In this document: positions 13,001 through 24,186 of the stretch, in pieces
Numbering within the stretch: the first letter of the stretch is position 1
Layout: the number at the start of each line of letters is the position of its first letter
Origin: Blastomyces gilchristii SLH14081
Taxonomy: Eukaryota; Ascomycota; Eurotiomycetes; Onygenales; Ajellomycetaceae
Direction: 5' to 3'
Length of the DNA stretch: 64,000 bases
Assembly: GCF_000003855.2 (NCBI RefSeq)
Contig: NW_003101670.1
Location: forward strand, 582,841 to 646,840
Notes under the pieces: model-generated
What the model saw: the letters and a program-made list of their open reading frames with translations, nothing else
The model's database searches: none
Told to the model about the DNA's origin: nothing
Translations under genes and position numbers: made by a program

Positions 13001-14026
13001 TTCTTTTCTTTTAGATGAGATATTCTCATTTCATCAAGGTTTTAAATACTCAGAAGATTTTTCTTTTAAAATATTATCTCTAACACTTATTAGAATAATA
13101 GATGAAATAAGCTTCACTCTATTCTCAAGCATTTCATTTGAGATATCTTGACCAGAATTTCAATATAGCTCACTCTGTCTTTCAGATTTTAACAGATTTA
13201 TACTTACTTTAACTGCTTTTCAATCAGCTTTTTCAAAGTTAAACTGATTAGAGAGAAGAGGATTTTCACTCATTTGTTTTTCACTCAGTTCAATATTAAA
13301 TTGAATAATCTCATGATCTGATTCTGATATCTTATTTGAATTAATAAATCAGTTTACAAGTCTTTGTTTCATTAGATTTTGTGATATGAAGATTAGATCT
13401 ATAATAGATTTCTGTTTTATATCTTTTCTAAAGAATGTTTGTTGATCAGACTTATTAATCAAATCTATTGAATACTCAAAGATTCATTTAATCAGAGTAT
13501 CAGCTCTTACTGCTCTCTTGCATTCTGAATTTCATCAGAGATGATGTGTATTGAAATCTTCTACAATTATAGAGTTTCTTGATAAAGTTATGTTCAGAAA
13601 TTCTCTATCAATTGTTCAGATATTGTTATTTTTCTTCAATGACTTTTCATTATAGATATTTATGAGCTGTATAGTATTAAACTCATCTTCTTTATCTATA
13701 ATATCACTCACCAGAATATCAGGGTCAGACATGATATTAAATCTTAGATTAAATTAATATCTTGATCTCTTTCTTTCATAGATCACTACTCTTGACTTTA
13801 TCTCAGACTTTTGAGATAGAAAGCAGTAGTAGCTTGAATAAGAAATAATGTATTTTTACTCAGCATTAAAATTCAGTTTCTGAAGTAGTATAAAATTAAC
13901 TTTTTATTCAAATGCAATTTGAAGATAAGAATAAATATAATTTGAGTTTCTATTTATATTATTTTGAATAAATGTGATTTTTGAAGAGTTTTTAAACTTT
14001 TGTTGTTGTTTTTGTTGTATATTCAT
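10064..14026 (-). pseudogene. L1 ORF2 relic: endonuclease, reverse transcriptase, RNase H
   Basis: ATG at 14026 to stop at 10064 spans 1,320 codons, the usual size for a Tad1-clade ORF2. The N-terminal endonuclease (APE-like, nicks target DNA) shows IIVEDFNTHHL near 13550-13575, matching the DFNxHH motif. The RT palm shows SYIDNINLV near 11901-11920, where the family has a YxDD-type box. RNase H (10784-11035) retains IYSDGSKN and DTELFAI, so the first Asp and Glu of the catalytic set are visible. The C-terminal finger is best seen in copy L5. Many TGA/TAA stops interrupt the frame. It follows ORF1 by about 30 bases. Confidence 0.85.
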
Positions 14027-14055
14027 ACTAAAAGAGAGTAGAGATAGAGTAGAAT

Positions 14056-15657
14056 CTAATCACTATCATCAGATAGTAGATTATAACTATTTTGAAAAGT
14101 AGGAATCTCAACTGCTTGCATTATATCTAGTTTATTATCAGAGTCATTTCTCAATTCTCTAATCTTAACAGAAGTTTAAGGATTCAAATTCTGTTTACAT
14201 TTAGCTGAAGAATTGAAGTTTGAAGATTTAGATAGTTGAGAGTTTCTTCTTTTTAAGCTTACAGTTGTAAGTTTACTGACTTGACTCTTCTCTTCAGTTC
14301 TAGATTGACTTTGAGCTTCTTCTTTTCTTTAGTTCTTTTGAGTTCTTGAAGTAAATATACATTCTTTTAAGCTAGATGCATGTTTTTCTTTGCAATTAGA
14401 GCACTTAAGTAGAGTGTGTTGACATAATTTATCTCTTTTTGAGCATGTTTCATATTTATACTCACTAGTTTTGTAATCTCTGGTATAGAATGTATATTTT
14501 GAGTCTCTAAAATATAAGACTGCAAAGTGTTCATATCTTTGACAGTTTAAACACTGTGTTTGAGCTTTGAGATTCATTCTTGAGTCTTTGTATTCATGAA
14601 CTCTCATTTTCAAACCTGTTACTCTTACTTCAGAGATCTTTGACTGTTTAAGTATTTTTATATATACTAGAACAGAGGCATTTCTTCTACTTTGTCTGAA
14701 CTCAGTTGAATTTAGTTATACAGGCTCTTTTCTCAGTTGAATAGAGTTATATTCTTTCAATTCATTTTTGAGAAGTAGCATTTCTTCTTCATAGTCAAAA
14801 ATTTCAACTGAAATATTATGAAGAATGAATTTATCTCACTTTTTATCTCTCTCAGATAGAATTATTATATTTAGTAAAGATTCTACTGCTGACTTTCAGA
14901 GATTCTCATTCTGAATAAGAAATTCAGCACTGAATTCAGACATTATAGTCAGAATGATGAAGTTTTCAAAGAATAATAACTCAATTGAAGCTATAACTAA
15001 TTTTTGAACTTTAATATCAGTTATTAACTGAGAAAAGAACTGCTGATTAATTTCATTTCTGATTCTGAAAATGAGATTTGAGTATAGCTTGTTTCTTTGT
15101 AAAATGTCCTGCTTTGAGACTTTGAGAATAAGTCTTCTGTTTCTGAAGATTTGAAAGTTTTTCTCTTTTTGTATTTTCTTTTCTACTTTTCTATGAATAG
15201 AAGTATGAGCAGTATTCTTCTCAGTTTTCTCAGGATTTTGAGCAGATTTTAAGACAGCAGGTTTAGAGACAGCAGATTCAGCTGCTTGAGCATATGTTTT
15301 CTTCTGATTCAAAGAAGAAGAAGAAGTAGAAAAAAAAGAAGAAGAGTAAGATAAAGAGTCAGTGATTATACTAGGAATTTTCAATGTTTTTTAAACTGTA
15401 TTTGAAATTCCAAGTTTAAACTTGATCATCTCCTGTAGTTGTCTAGTCTGAGCATGAAGAATTAATAGAACTTCTTCATTCATCTCACTCAGACACTGTT
15501 TTTCAAGAATCTTGCTTACTTTTTCAAGTTTCTGTATTTCAAGAACTTGTTATTTCTCTATTTCTTCTTTCTTTCTTCTCTTCAGAATTTCAATCTCAGG
15601 AATAGTATTTGAGAAAGCATCTTTTTTCACATCAACTGAGTGTATTTTTGAACTCAT
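14056..15657 (-). pseudogene. L1 ORF1 relic: gag-like RNA-binding protein
   Basis: The ATG at 15657 and the stop at 14056 are in one frame of 533 codons with a handful of internal stops. Residues 1-90 are rich in Glu, Lys and Leu (IEILKRRKKEEIEK), suggesting a coiled coil. A Ser/Ala/Lys-rich linker follows. At 14329-14613 there are cysteine-rich knuckles: CLNCQRYEHF, then CSKRDKLC, then CSNCKEKH. In this copy some Cys have become Tyr; copy L4 (56590-56830) keeps more of them. LINE ORF1 proteins bind element RNA. The frame ends DDSD and ORF2 begins shortly after. Confidence 0.8.
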
Positions 15658-15669
15658 TGTTCTCACTCA

Positions 15670-15800
15670 ATGAAAAGTTGATCAGACTGTTTCAATTGAG
15701 ATATTTATTGAACTCTTTTAAAAAGTTGATCAGACTGTTTTAATTAAGAGATTTCTAAGTCTGTTTTCAATTGAAAAATTGATCAGACTGTTTTAAAAGA
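15670..15800 (-). repeat. Short tandem motif upstream of L1 ORF1
   Basis: The plus-strand motif TTGATCAGACTGTTT recurs three times at about 15680, 15727 and 15777, spaced near 50 bases, just upstream of the ORF1 start. It may be a repeated promoter or leader unit. Confidence 0.6.
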
Positions 15801-16419
15801 AGAATAAAAGACTTTTGTATATAAAACATCTGATTTTTTTTCACACTAGTTCAGTAACTAGATTAGATTTTTAAAGAGAATCTAATAAACTAAAATTGAT
15901 TTTTGAGATAAATCAATCAAATCTTTACAATCTCTTTCTTAAGATACAGTGAGAAAAAGTATGATATCAATTAATAATAAATCAGATAATATGACAGTTT
16001 TTAAGAGAAAAACTGATAAAAAATAAATCAATTTTTTACAGAGCAATTGATTAAAACTGTTCAATTTTATTCTAAATCATTCAATTCTTCTCACATAACA
16101 AGTGTGCAACTCAAATCAGTTAATAAAGAGTGTAAAATGAAATTAAGTATTAATGAAAGCTCTTCAGTCACTGAAAAAGTAATTCTTACTTAAAAGAATA
16201 TGAAATTATAACAGAAAATAGCTCTGTTTTTAATTCTTTATAAGAATATTATATAAAATCCAGAGAAAAACATCTTACTTTTTCAAGAGAAGTAAAAAAC
16301 TATTTCTAAGATCTTTTTTTTTTTTTGCATTAACTGCTGCAGAAGAATGAGATAGAAACTGCTAAGATATACACTACTGTATACTCTCTATCAAGACTTT
16401 CTCTCTTCAAAGTCTTGAT

Positions 16420-17007
16420 TAGACTGACCGTGTGACCGTGTCTGAGACCAGGACCAGATTTTTTGATAGTCTCATTACCAATTCGACTGATTCCATTACA
16501 CAGTTTTAACATTAGATAGTAGTCTCATACTGTCTCAGTGAGACTTACTGTCTACTCTTGTCACATTTTTCAAATGAGACCATGATTTTCACTTCTCAAT
16601 TTAAATTATTTTTATTGCTTTAAATGACTTTAAATCTCATTTAAGTGTTATCAAAAAGTGTTACTTTTTAAAAAAATTAAAAATAGTCTAAAAAAAACCT
16701 TAAAATGTCTAAAAATAGTAACTTTATGCCAAGAATGAGACTAAATGAGACCAAATGAGACCACTTTCTCATTTTTTTCAAGTCATGGTTTCATTTTAAG
16801 ATCTGATATATAGTCACTTTACATGTTTTTTTGATAGCCAGTCCCAGCGGGATTCACNNNNNNNNNNNNNNNNNNNNNNNNNNNNNNNNNNNNNNNNNNN
16901 NNNNNNNNNNNNNNNNNNNNNNNNNNNNNNNNNNNNNNNNNNNNNNNNNNNNNNNNNTCATCAAATGGAATCAAAACATGAAATTCATAGTCCCGGCGGC
17001 CAGTCTA
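16420..17007 (-). mobile_element. MITE A: non-autonomous hAT element
   Basis: Begins TAGACTGACCG and ends GGCCAGTCTA, and is flanked by the 8-bp duplication GTCTTGAT (16412-16419 and 17008-17015). Eight-base duplications are characteristic of hAT elements. It contains the 100-N run 16858-16957, so true length is unknown, but its ends match the 506-bp copies. It is not coding. Confidence 0.9.
16858..16957. other. Assembly gap of 100 N inside MITE A
   Basis: A run of exactly 100 N. Comparison with MITEs C and D suggests that little or no element sequence is actually missing. Confidence 0.99.
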
Positions 17008-17317
17008 GTCTTGATATTATAGAGAATATAAGTCTGTTTCTATATGATAATATAAATATTATCAGCAGAATGTAGAGAAACTGGTTATTTATATCTTAAA
17101 ATAGAAGACTTTGTCAATGATTATATCAATATAGAGTTAATTCTCAAATTCAATAGAAATCTAGTGTTGCTGTTCTCAATCTCTTACAGAATCTATTGAA
17201 TATTGAGATATTAAAACTAGATTTAATATATCTCACTGTGCAGGGATCAAAGGCTCAGTCAGATCTTGAGGTATACTGATTTTATAGCTGTTGATATGCT
17301 GTTGACTCATTGTTCAC

Positions 17318-17627
17318 TGATTATGTATTGAATGCTGTTACCGAGGTATCTTTTTGTATTGTTCTGCCGGGAATGGGTCAGATTGAGAGGGGTGGTACAA
17401 GGGTGAGACTTGGCATTGAAGTCTAGATACACTGACAACAGACTGTGGAGGTTACACTTCAGAAGTGTCTGTTGATTATGTGCTTGATATTATCACTGAG
17501 GTATCTTTTTGTATTTTTCTGCCGGGGATGGGCCAGATTGGGAAGGGCGGTACGAGGGTGAGACTTGGTGTTGATGTTTTGAAACATCAAAGATAGACAG
17601 GGTTTTCGCGGAGGTCACTTCTCAGAT
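17318..17627 (-). repeat. Two tandem ~155-bp repeats in the L1 5' UTR
   Basis: GAGGTATCTTTTTGTATT occurs at 17343 and again at 17498, followed in both by a CTGCCGGG.ATGGG..AGATTG block and ending GTGAGACTTGG. Differences between the two units are mainly transitions, with unit 17318-17472 more mutated. Tandem promoter monomers at a LINE 5' end are known from other LINEs; that role here is inference. Confidence 0.8.
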
Positions 17628-17935
17628 ATCTCCACAATTACAGATTGGGGATCTTCCAAAATCAAGAAGATTGGCGCATATGGCTAGGTCTCTTCACCTT
17701 ACAATTTGTATGGCAATTTGGCCCGGGGTTGTGGCGTGGTAGAGGTGAACGGGGGATAATCCCACACAGGAGTTTCGAACAACGTCTGGTTCACGTTTGG
17801 CTGGATATCTCCACCACCACACGGGGTATGCGGTCGGCGATGGGGTCAAAATGCTTGTATGATCGAGGACTATTCAATGAATCTATCAGCGGGTTCTTAT
17901 TTGAAAAATCGAGTGAGTTCATGGTGGAGCAGTGA
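17628..17935 (-). other. GC-normal 5' terminal segment of L1
   Basis: About 300 bases rich in CpG and GG/CC end exactly at the 14-bp duplication, so they are best read as the 5' end of L1. The plus strand has an open frame of 96 codons (17645-17935), antisense to L1 and ending at the element edge. I regard it as fortuitous. The escape from mutation is explicable if most LINE copies are 5'-truncated and this part is rarely duplicated. Confidence 0.65.
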
Positions 17936-17949
17936 ATTACTATCTTCAA
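17936..17949. repeat. Target-site duplication of L1, right copy
   Basis: ATTACTATCTTCAA, identical to 9677-9690. The hAT transposase frame resumes directly after it. Confidence 0.9.
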
Positions 17950-18185
17950 GATAATCTGATGAATTTACATACTAAATCAATTCTAGAGTTATGAAAAATT
18001 GTTGAGAGTATATATTCAACTGTTACACTGATAACACATGATATTCTGACAATTTCATTGATAGAGATAAGAATGAAGTGAAAGTTCAACTCAAGCTGAG
18101 ATATTTATCACTATTATTGAGAACAATTATAAGAAGAAATAATCAAGAAACTCATGATTATAAAACATGAAATTATCAGACAGTT
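17950..18185 (+). pseudogene. hAT transposase relic, C-terminal dimerisation region
   Basis: Continues the frame broken at 9690: FDYYLQ before L1 and DNLMNL after it, once one copy of the 14-bp duplication is discounted. The segment THDILTISL, then KFNSS with DIYHYY, then EIIKKLM resembles the hAT C-terminal block (A.DILtIPas...ER.FN.ARDi.HYRR..L....I..LM). The Glu-Arg pair is lost and several Arg/Trp are stops. This is family-level recognition by eye. Confidence 0.7.
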
Positions 18186-18582
18186 TAATACCTCTGATCA
18201 CAGTATATCAGAGAAGTGTAGTTTTCATGAGAAAGTGAAGAATAAACTTATACAGAAATGTATTTAGTTGTTTTATAAGTGTTATCAATAATTATTATTA
18301 AATTCTGATTATATAAGCAATCACTGAATGAACTGAATGAGACTGAATTTAATCTTCAGTCTCAGTCTTATTCTGATTTTGAAAGAATAATCATCTTTCA
18401 CAGTCTATTCTGAGAAATTACTCTTATTGCACTATTCTTTCATTAAATCTGGTCATTTTTCATGCCATTTCTCTCAGAAATGGTTCATTTTCAGATTTTT
18501 TTGATGCGTAGTCCTGGTGAGACTCACATCAAGAAATGTATAAGATCAGACTAAATGAGATTAAATGTGAAATTCATAGTCT
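18186..18582 (+). other. hAT-X1 3' untranslated region and subterminal sequence
   Basis: No coding frame. The last ~90 bases (from 18494: TTTTTTGATGCGTAGTCC) align with the end of MITEs A and C, which read TTTTTTGATAGCCAGTCCC. This is the evidence that the MITEs derive from this family. The element is completed by 19105-19110 after MITE B. Confidence 0.65.
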
Positions 18583-18590
18583 CACTGGTC

Positions 18591-19096
18591 TAGACTGGCC
18601 GCCAGAATCATGAATTTCACGTTTGATTCTATTTGATCTGATCTCATACATTTCTTGGCGTGAATCCCGCTGGGACTGGCTATCAAAAAAACATATAAAG
18701 TGACTATATATCAGATCTTAAAATGTAATCATGACTTGAAAAAAATGAGAAAGTGATCTCATTTGATTTCATTTAGTCCCATTCTTAGCATAAAGTTACT
18801 ATTTTTAGACATTTTAAGGTTTTTTTTAGACTATTTTTAATTTTTTAAAAAGTAACACTTTTTGGTAACACTTAAATGAGATTTAAAGTCATTTAAAGCA
18901 ATAAAAATAATTTAAATTGAGAAGTGGAAATCATGATCTCATTTGGAAAATGTGACAAGAGTAGACAGTAAGTCTCACTGAGACAGTATGAAACTACTAT
19001 TTAATGTTAAAACCGTGTAATGGAATCAGTCGAATTGGTAATGAGACTATTAAAAAATCTGGTCCTGATCTCAGACACGGTTACACAGTCAGTCTA
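18591..19096 (+). mobile_element. MITE B, inserted in the hAT-X1 right terminal repeat
   Basis: 506 bases, TAGACTGGCC to GTCAGTCTA, with exact 8-bp duplications CACTGGTC at 18583-18590 and 19097-19104. It lies 6 bases from the outer end of hAT-X1, so the parent's terminal repeat is itself split. Poly-A/T-rich interior, not coding. Confidence 0.92.
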
Positions 19097-19110
19097 CACT
19101 GGTCAGTCTA

Positions 19111-20095
19111 GTTAATCTGCTGAAGTTAACAAGAGTCAAAGAATATAACTCAATTTTGATTATTATTACCTATTTTATAAAGATGACTAAATATATCTTT
19201 ACTTATAAAAAGATTAAAGTCTCTGAATTGACTGATCTGTTTTTAAATATCATCATTTATAATCACAGAGCTCTGAAATTATTAATAACAGATCAAGAAT
19301 TCCTCTTTATCAGTAAATACTGATCAGCTTTTTACTATTATCTTATAATAAGATGTTTTCTCAGTACTGAATTTTATCTGCAGATAGATGATTAAACTGA
19401 ATATCAGAATCAGACATTAGAATAGCATCTTTAAGTATTCTATTTATATTATCAGAATAATTAGCTTAAACATCTTCTGACTGCTGAATTTATATATAAT
19501 AATGTAAAGAATGTAATCTTAAAAGTATCTTCTTTCTATATTTATTATGAATATAATTCTTCATTACTCAGTGACATTGTAGACAATATTTTTAAGAGAG
19601 AAATAGAGTGTTAGAATGTTAAATAGATACAGAGAACAGAGTATCTCTTAGTATCAGAAGTAAAACCTAGATTAAAACTTTTGAATAAAATTTATAAGAA
19701 GATAGTGAAAAGTATTTATTATATTCAGAAGTAATAGATAGAATACTATAATTGAAAACATCTTTTAATAAAGTTCTTGATAGAGAATCAAGTACTACTT
19801 TCAGTAAAGAATATTAAGATAATAAGATTATATAAGAAGCTCAGTAAGTAATGACTAGAATCTTTCTCAGTAATAAGAGTGATAAATAAGCAGATATATA
19901 AGTTGAAATTAATCTCAGAATTGAAATTAATTTATTCTATTTTTCATATCTTCTATTTAAAGATCTATAAGCAATACTCTGAGATGAAGTCATTTTAACT
20001 GAATGATATTGAAATAGAGACTGATACTGAATATCTTATGAAGAAAATATTAAATAAGTGAATATATTACAGTAAGCTTTAATATCTTATTAACT
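19111..20095 (+). pseudogene. Gypsy-A2: integrase and chromodomain fragment
   Basis: Plus-strand copy of the Gypsy-A 3' pol end, aligning with about 560-1600 on the minus strand. It shows TKMTKYIF-like text after ILIIITYF and a decayed integrase core (STEFYLQIDD, then a stop, then TE). It ends within the chromodomain (YLMKKILNK) where LINE L3 begins. The left end is the hAT-X1 insertion point, but the left half of this Gypsy-A copy was not found. Inactive. Confidence 0.75.
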
Positions 20096-20120
20096 GAGAG
20101 AGATCTATTCTTTCAGACTA

Positions 20121-22333
20121 TTATTATTATTATTATTCTTCAATTATAGATATATGCAGTCAGAGACTATGACATCTATCTGAGAACTTTTAGTTCTCAG
20201 GGTTTTTCCTATATCTGTAAAGTTAACTATTATACATTCATCAATTTCAGATATGCAAAATCAGAAAATTCCAGCCCAGAATACAAAAACTGTTGATAAA
20301 TTGTAGTATTTTAACATCTTCTGATACTTTGAAACCATTTGACAATATCATGACAAAGGAAAAGAGAACACGGTCTTAAAGATAGACACATTAAATAGAT
20401 AGATAGAAAGAAATTGAAAGAAAAAGATAAAGTAAAGAGAGACTGTAATAAAACAAATTATTAAAAAATAGTATATAGCTGTTTTAACAGACTATATCTG
20501 ATTGATTTCCTCCTCTTCATATTCAGATAATTCTGAATTTAGCTATTTTCTTATAGCTGCTTGAGTTTCTGATAGAAAGTCTATTAAGTATTTAATTCCT
20601 GTCTCAGTTGAGAATAAGAATCTCATATTTAATTGATTTAGATTATACTTCTCTTTCAATCTGACTCTGAGACTGTTGTATAATGCACAGTGCATTACAA
20701 TATACTCAGGATTCTCATTTGCATTGCAGAATGAGCATTCTATTGAGTCAAATCTATCATCAAATCTTTGTATATAAGATTTGAAATAGCCATGTTCTAG
20801 TTTCAGCTGTATTATAGATGAGAATATTTTCTTTTTATATTTAATTGAACAAGATTTTCACTTGGGTTTTGTTTCAAATCTTGAATAATGTATACTCTTC
20901 TTTTATTTCTGCCAGCTTTCATTTCACTTGTCTAAACAAGATTCTTTTATTTTTCTCTTTATAAAAGATCAGAACATAATTTTTTGAATAGATCTGCTTA
21001 ATCCTGCACCCTTTTTTACAGCTGAATCAGCCAATTCATTGTCATGAATATTCATATAAGCAGAAACTCAGTGCAGATGAATTATCAGCTTTGATATTCT
21101 TCTCTTTTGAATTTTCAAAACAGAGTTTAAGATCAGTTCAAGATTCATTTGATTATTATGAATCTGACTATTTCTAAGTCTTTTTAAAGCAGCTTGACTA
21201 TCAGAGAATATTCATACCTCTTTCAAACTATTTTCTCTTTTATAAGATTTTATTTCAATGAGTTTGAAAGCTTTCACTATTATAAATAGTTCAGCATCAA
21301 AGACTTCAGATTCACAGCCTAGATTTCAGAAATCTGAGATAAAATTGATATTATCTTCAGTATAAGCAATGTCTGCGCCTAATCTATTCAAATTCTCATT
21401 TTGTGAGTCATCTGAATAAATCAGAATAGAGTCTTTTATATTGATTGTAGAAATTCTCTTCAAATGCTGTTCATATTCTTTCTCTTTAGATAGTTCACTT
21501 ATTTGTAAGTCTATAAGAGATTCAAGCTTTTCTCTTCAGAGAGATAACTTCTCATGATAAACTTTTTCAATATTTAAAGAAGAAAATTGATTTTTAATCA
21601 GAGAATATAGTCTGTACAGTTGAGAAGGCATTTTCTTTGAAGAATTATTTTCATTTCAATCAAGAAATCTATTTCAATCCAGTTCATTTCCAGAGTTAAT
21701 TGATGAAAATAAAGAAGAGACTCTTTCTCTGATTATATGATTTGAGCTCATCTTTATAACTCTCAGAGCATAGTTCATACAGGCCTTTTCAAATCTAGTA
21801 GCAGAAGGAGGAATTGAAGCTTCAATTTTCATTGCTTTAATAGAAGATGATTTGAATGCTCTCAGAATTCTTCTCAAGACTCTGTTTTACAGACTTTGAA
21901 AGAGTTCAGTGAAATTCTCTTGATTATTTCATTAAACTTGAACTTCATAATTAGCTACTGATGTAATACAGGCTATATATTACTGTCTCATAGTCTGGAA
22001 GGATAGACCTCTCTCTGTATATGATAGTCTGATTATGTTGTTCAATAGTCTTTCTGCCTTGACAGTTCTTTGTTGAATGTGATATTTAAAATTCAACTTG
22101 GAGTTTAACCATACTTCTAATCAATTGACATTTACACTGGGTTTAATCTCTCTATTTAAAAGAGTTAGAGATAGTTCTTTCTCCTTGAATCTAGAAAAGA
22201 AATGAATTAACTCAGTTTTATTCATATCAAATTGAATTTGATTGATATCTGCTCTAACAAAGATTTCCTTTGCCGCTTCTTCAATCACTTTCAAATTCTC
22301 TTTGATAGTTTTTGAGCTGTAGACTAGACCAAG
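20121..22333 (-). mobile_element. L2: 5'-truncated Tad1-like LINE inserted in L3
   Basis: Minus-strand copy of the 3' third of L1, starting with the (TTA)n tail at 20121. Flanked by the exact 12-bp duplication TCTTTCAGACTA at 20109-20120 and 22334-22345, which is L3 sequence. Opposite orientation to L3. Confidence 0.88.
20492..22333 (-). pseudogene. L2 ORF2 relic: end of RT, RNase H, C-terminal finger
   Basis: Covers the last ~610 codons of ORF2, colinear with 10064-11900 in L1, with stop at 20492. The RNase H segment and the C-terminal CCHC-like finger are recognisable from the L1 and L5 alignments. Multiple stops. The break at 22333 reflects incomplete reverse transcription, the usual cause of LINE 5' truncation. 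Confidence 0.8.
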
Positions 22334-22409
22334 TCTTTCAGACTATGAGACAGTTATACATAGTCTGTATTATCTCAGTAGCTGATTATGAAGTTCAAGT
22401 TTGATGAAA

Positions 22410-22702
22410 TGTGGCAGGCTGCGCTCAATCATCATATAGACTATTTCTTTACACTTCATAGATTCCGCTGAAAGCTTCAATTCTCAGTCATTCTCAATTG
22501 CCAATCCTCAGTCAAAAAACCCATGGAATTCCTATTCTTCCACTCTGAAGCTCCACCGCGTACACACCGTGTACACATATAAATATTCACTTCAATCACT
22601 GATTCTCACACTTTCTCTTTCTGTTTCTTCTTTAATGTTTTTCTCTTTGTTATATAAGACCTATATATATTATATCAATCTATTCAGTGTAGGTCTCTTA
22701 CA
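22410..22702 (+). repeat. Gypsy-B1 5' LTR (293 bp)
   Basis: TGTGG...TTACA. Carries a TATATAA-like element near 22660 and keeps some CpG (ACCGCGTACACACCGTG), being less mutated than the 3' LTR at 27828-28118. Confidence 0.9.
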
Positions 22703-23008
22703 CTAGAAAAACATTCATCATCTTCTTATTAGAAACAATTATTCATGTATTATCTTCTTATTAGAAATAATTACTCACTGAGATATCTGAACATGTAACA
22801 ATGTGTAAGAAATAGAGAAACAGTTGAATAGTTAAGCAGACACTGAGTTCTCAGATAGAAGCTTGCTTACCAGTCACTCTGACCCTGTAACAAGATCTTA
22901 TGAAGATAATATTAGTAAAAGACCTGAGAGTTCTGACATCTCAGACATATGAGATATTCATACAATTACACTTTCACAGACATCATACATCTGGCAATTA
23001 ATATAATC

Positions 23009-24180
23009 ATATCTAATGATAGTATGAGAGAACTCTCAAATATGAGTATAGATACAGTGTCACAGTGACTCTGAGCAATATTGAAAGTACAATAACAATA
23101 AATAGCTGATATGCATGCAACTCAACAATGTCAATATGAAGAGATTTAACAATTATCTTAACAAGAAACTCATGCAATTTCAACATCTACAGAATCAAAT
23201 ATAAAAGTGCTGGAAGAATGCTTAGATACTTCTGCATATTTTAATACTTCTAATCTCACTCTCTACTTATTATAAAGAATGAAAATGCTCACAAAACTGA
23301 GTGTAGATAAAGATGTCATTGATTCATTAATCAATCAAGATTGATATATCAATGAATGATTGAAGAATTGTATGAAACAGAAGTTTCATTCATGAATAAA
23401 AGCATGTGAATCAGTGTTGTAAATACTTGATAATATTATCAAATATCTTGATATTCTATTCTGAGACACTGTTATACAACAGAAAGTATTAGATTGATTA
23501 CAGAGTGTTTAACAGAGAAACACTTCTCTTACAACATTCATCTCTGACTTCAATATTAAGATTCTAGAAGCAGATGATCAATCTTGAGAGAATTAAATAA
23601 AGATTAGCATGCTCAAGAAGACATTAACTTTCAAACTCTTACAGACTCTTGTAAGTATAGACAAAGACCAGACTTATAAAGATTTCTGCATACAACTCTG
23701 AACATTGAATGACTGTCTTATCAAGCTCAAGAGTATACAGAACAGTGATAGAAGATGTTATACTTATACACCTACACTGAGAAATAACTCAGTCACTCAT
23801 ACATCTGTATCAAAGAATAACAATGATACAGATATCATGAATTGAGTAGACTTAAATATCTACACATAAGCAAGAGTCTTCAATGTCTGAACAGACTTTT
23901 AAGTTTCTGAAATCACTTCTGAAGAAGTTGCTGATTGATATAAATAAGAAGTGTGTATTAACTGTAATCAATCAGAACACATTACTTTCAACTGTTAATC
24001 AGTCTACATGTCTTTTCACTCAAAGAATGAATCAGTGCCTGTCTGTGTCAATCACATTGCAGTGAAAAAAGATTCAGAAGATAACTATGAGAATGTCTCA
24101 ATGAAACAGAGAAAAGATTAACTTCTGTTCAAATTCATAAACAGGCGCTTGAAGAGGTCAGATGACAATGATTTGAAGAG
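23009..24180 (+). pseudogene. Gypsy-B1 gag relic
   Basis: Aligned with Gypsy-B2, whose gag opens ATG TCT AAT at 28989, the start here has become ATA (23009-23011). The body has no catalytic motif but is colinear with the other copies. The nucleocapsid zinc knuckle lies near 23950-23995. Runs of TGA/TAG at former Arg, Gln and Trp codons disable it. It is followed by the protease-like segment from about 24190. Confidence 0.7.
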
Positions 24181-24186
24181 AAAATG

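Larger units (their letters stand above)
15801..17317 (-). other. L1 5' UTR, AT-rich part (contains MITE A)
   Basis: AT-rich sequence without a convincing frame between ORF1 and the GC-normal 5' end. It is interrupted by MITE A at 16420-17007. It is assigned to L1 because it lies inside the 14-bp duplications. Another undetected insertion here cannot be excluded. Confidence 0.5.
9691..17935 (-). mobile_element. L1: nearly full-length Tad1-like non-LTR retrotransposon
   Basis: On the minus strand from 17935 to 9691 there is a 5' UTR with tandem repeats, ORF1 (gag-like, coiled coil, zinc knuckles), ORF2 (endonuclease, RT, RNase H, C-terminal CCHC), a 3' UTR and an (ATT)n tail. Flanks carry the 14-bp duplication ATTACTATCTTCAA. 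Excluding MITE A the length is about 7.6 kb, close to the 7-kb Tad element of Neurospora. All other LINE copies in the window are 5'-truncated or fragments, so this one probably shows the complete structure. Confidence 0.85.
7450..19110 (+). mobile_element. hAT-X1: autonomous-type hAT DNA transposon, split by LINE L1 and MITE B
   Basis: The transposase frame (7800-9690, continuing at 17950-18185) has hAT hallmarks, and the right end (18494-18590 plus 19105-19110) closes with the terminal sequence GGTCAGTCTA shared by the MITEs. The element is inserted in Gypsy-A2, whose integrase resumes at 19111. The 5' terminus was not located; 7450 is only where similarity to hAT-X2 (55101 onward) begins. 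Both inserted elements have clean target-site duplications. Confidence 0.7.

Noticed and set aside
15670..15800. Possible CRISPR-like array (three short repeats at ~50-base spacing)
   Set aside because: Only three imperfect copies with AT-rich spacers in a fungal LINE leader; fits tandem leader repeats.
16330..17022. Open frames across MITE A (16330-16512 minus, 16831-17022 plus)
   Set aside because: They lie in non-coding MITE sequence, and one crosses the N run.
17645..17935. 96-codon open frame in GC-normal DNA, first taken for a surviving host gene
   Set aside because: It ends exactly at the L1 boundary and lies antisense in the LINE 5' UTR; no domain recognised.
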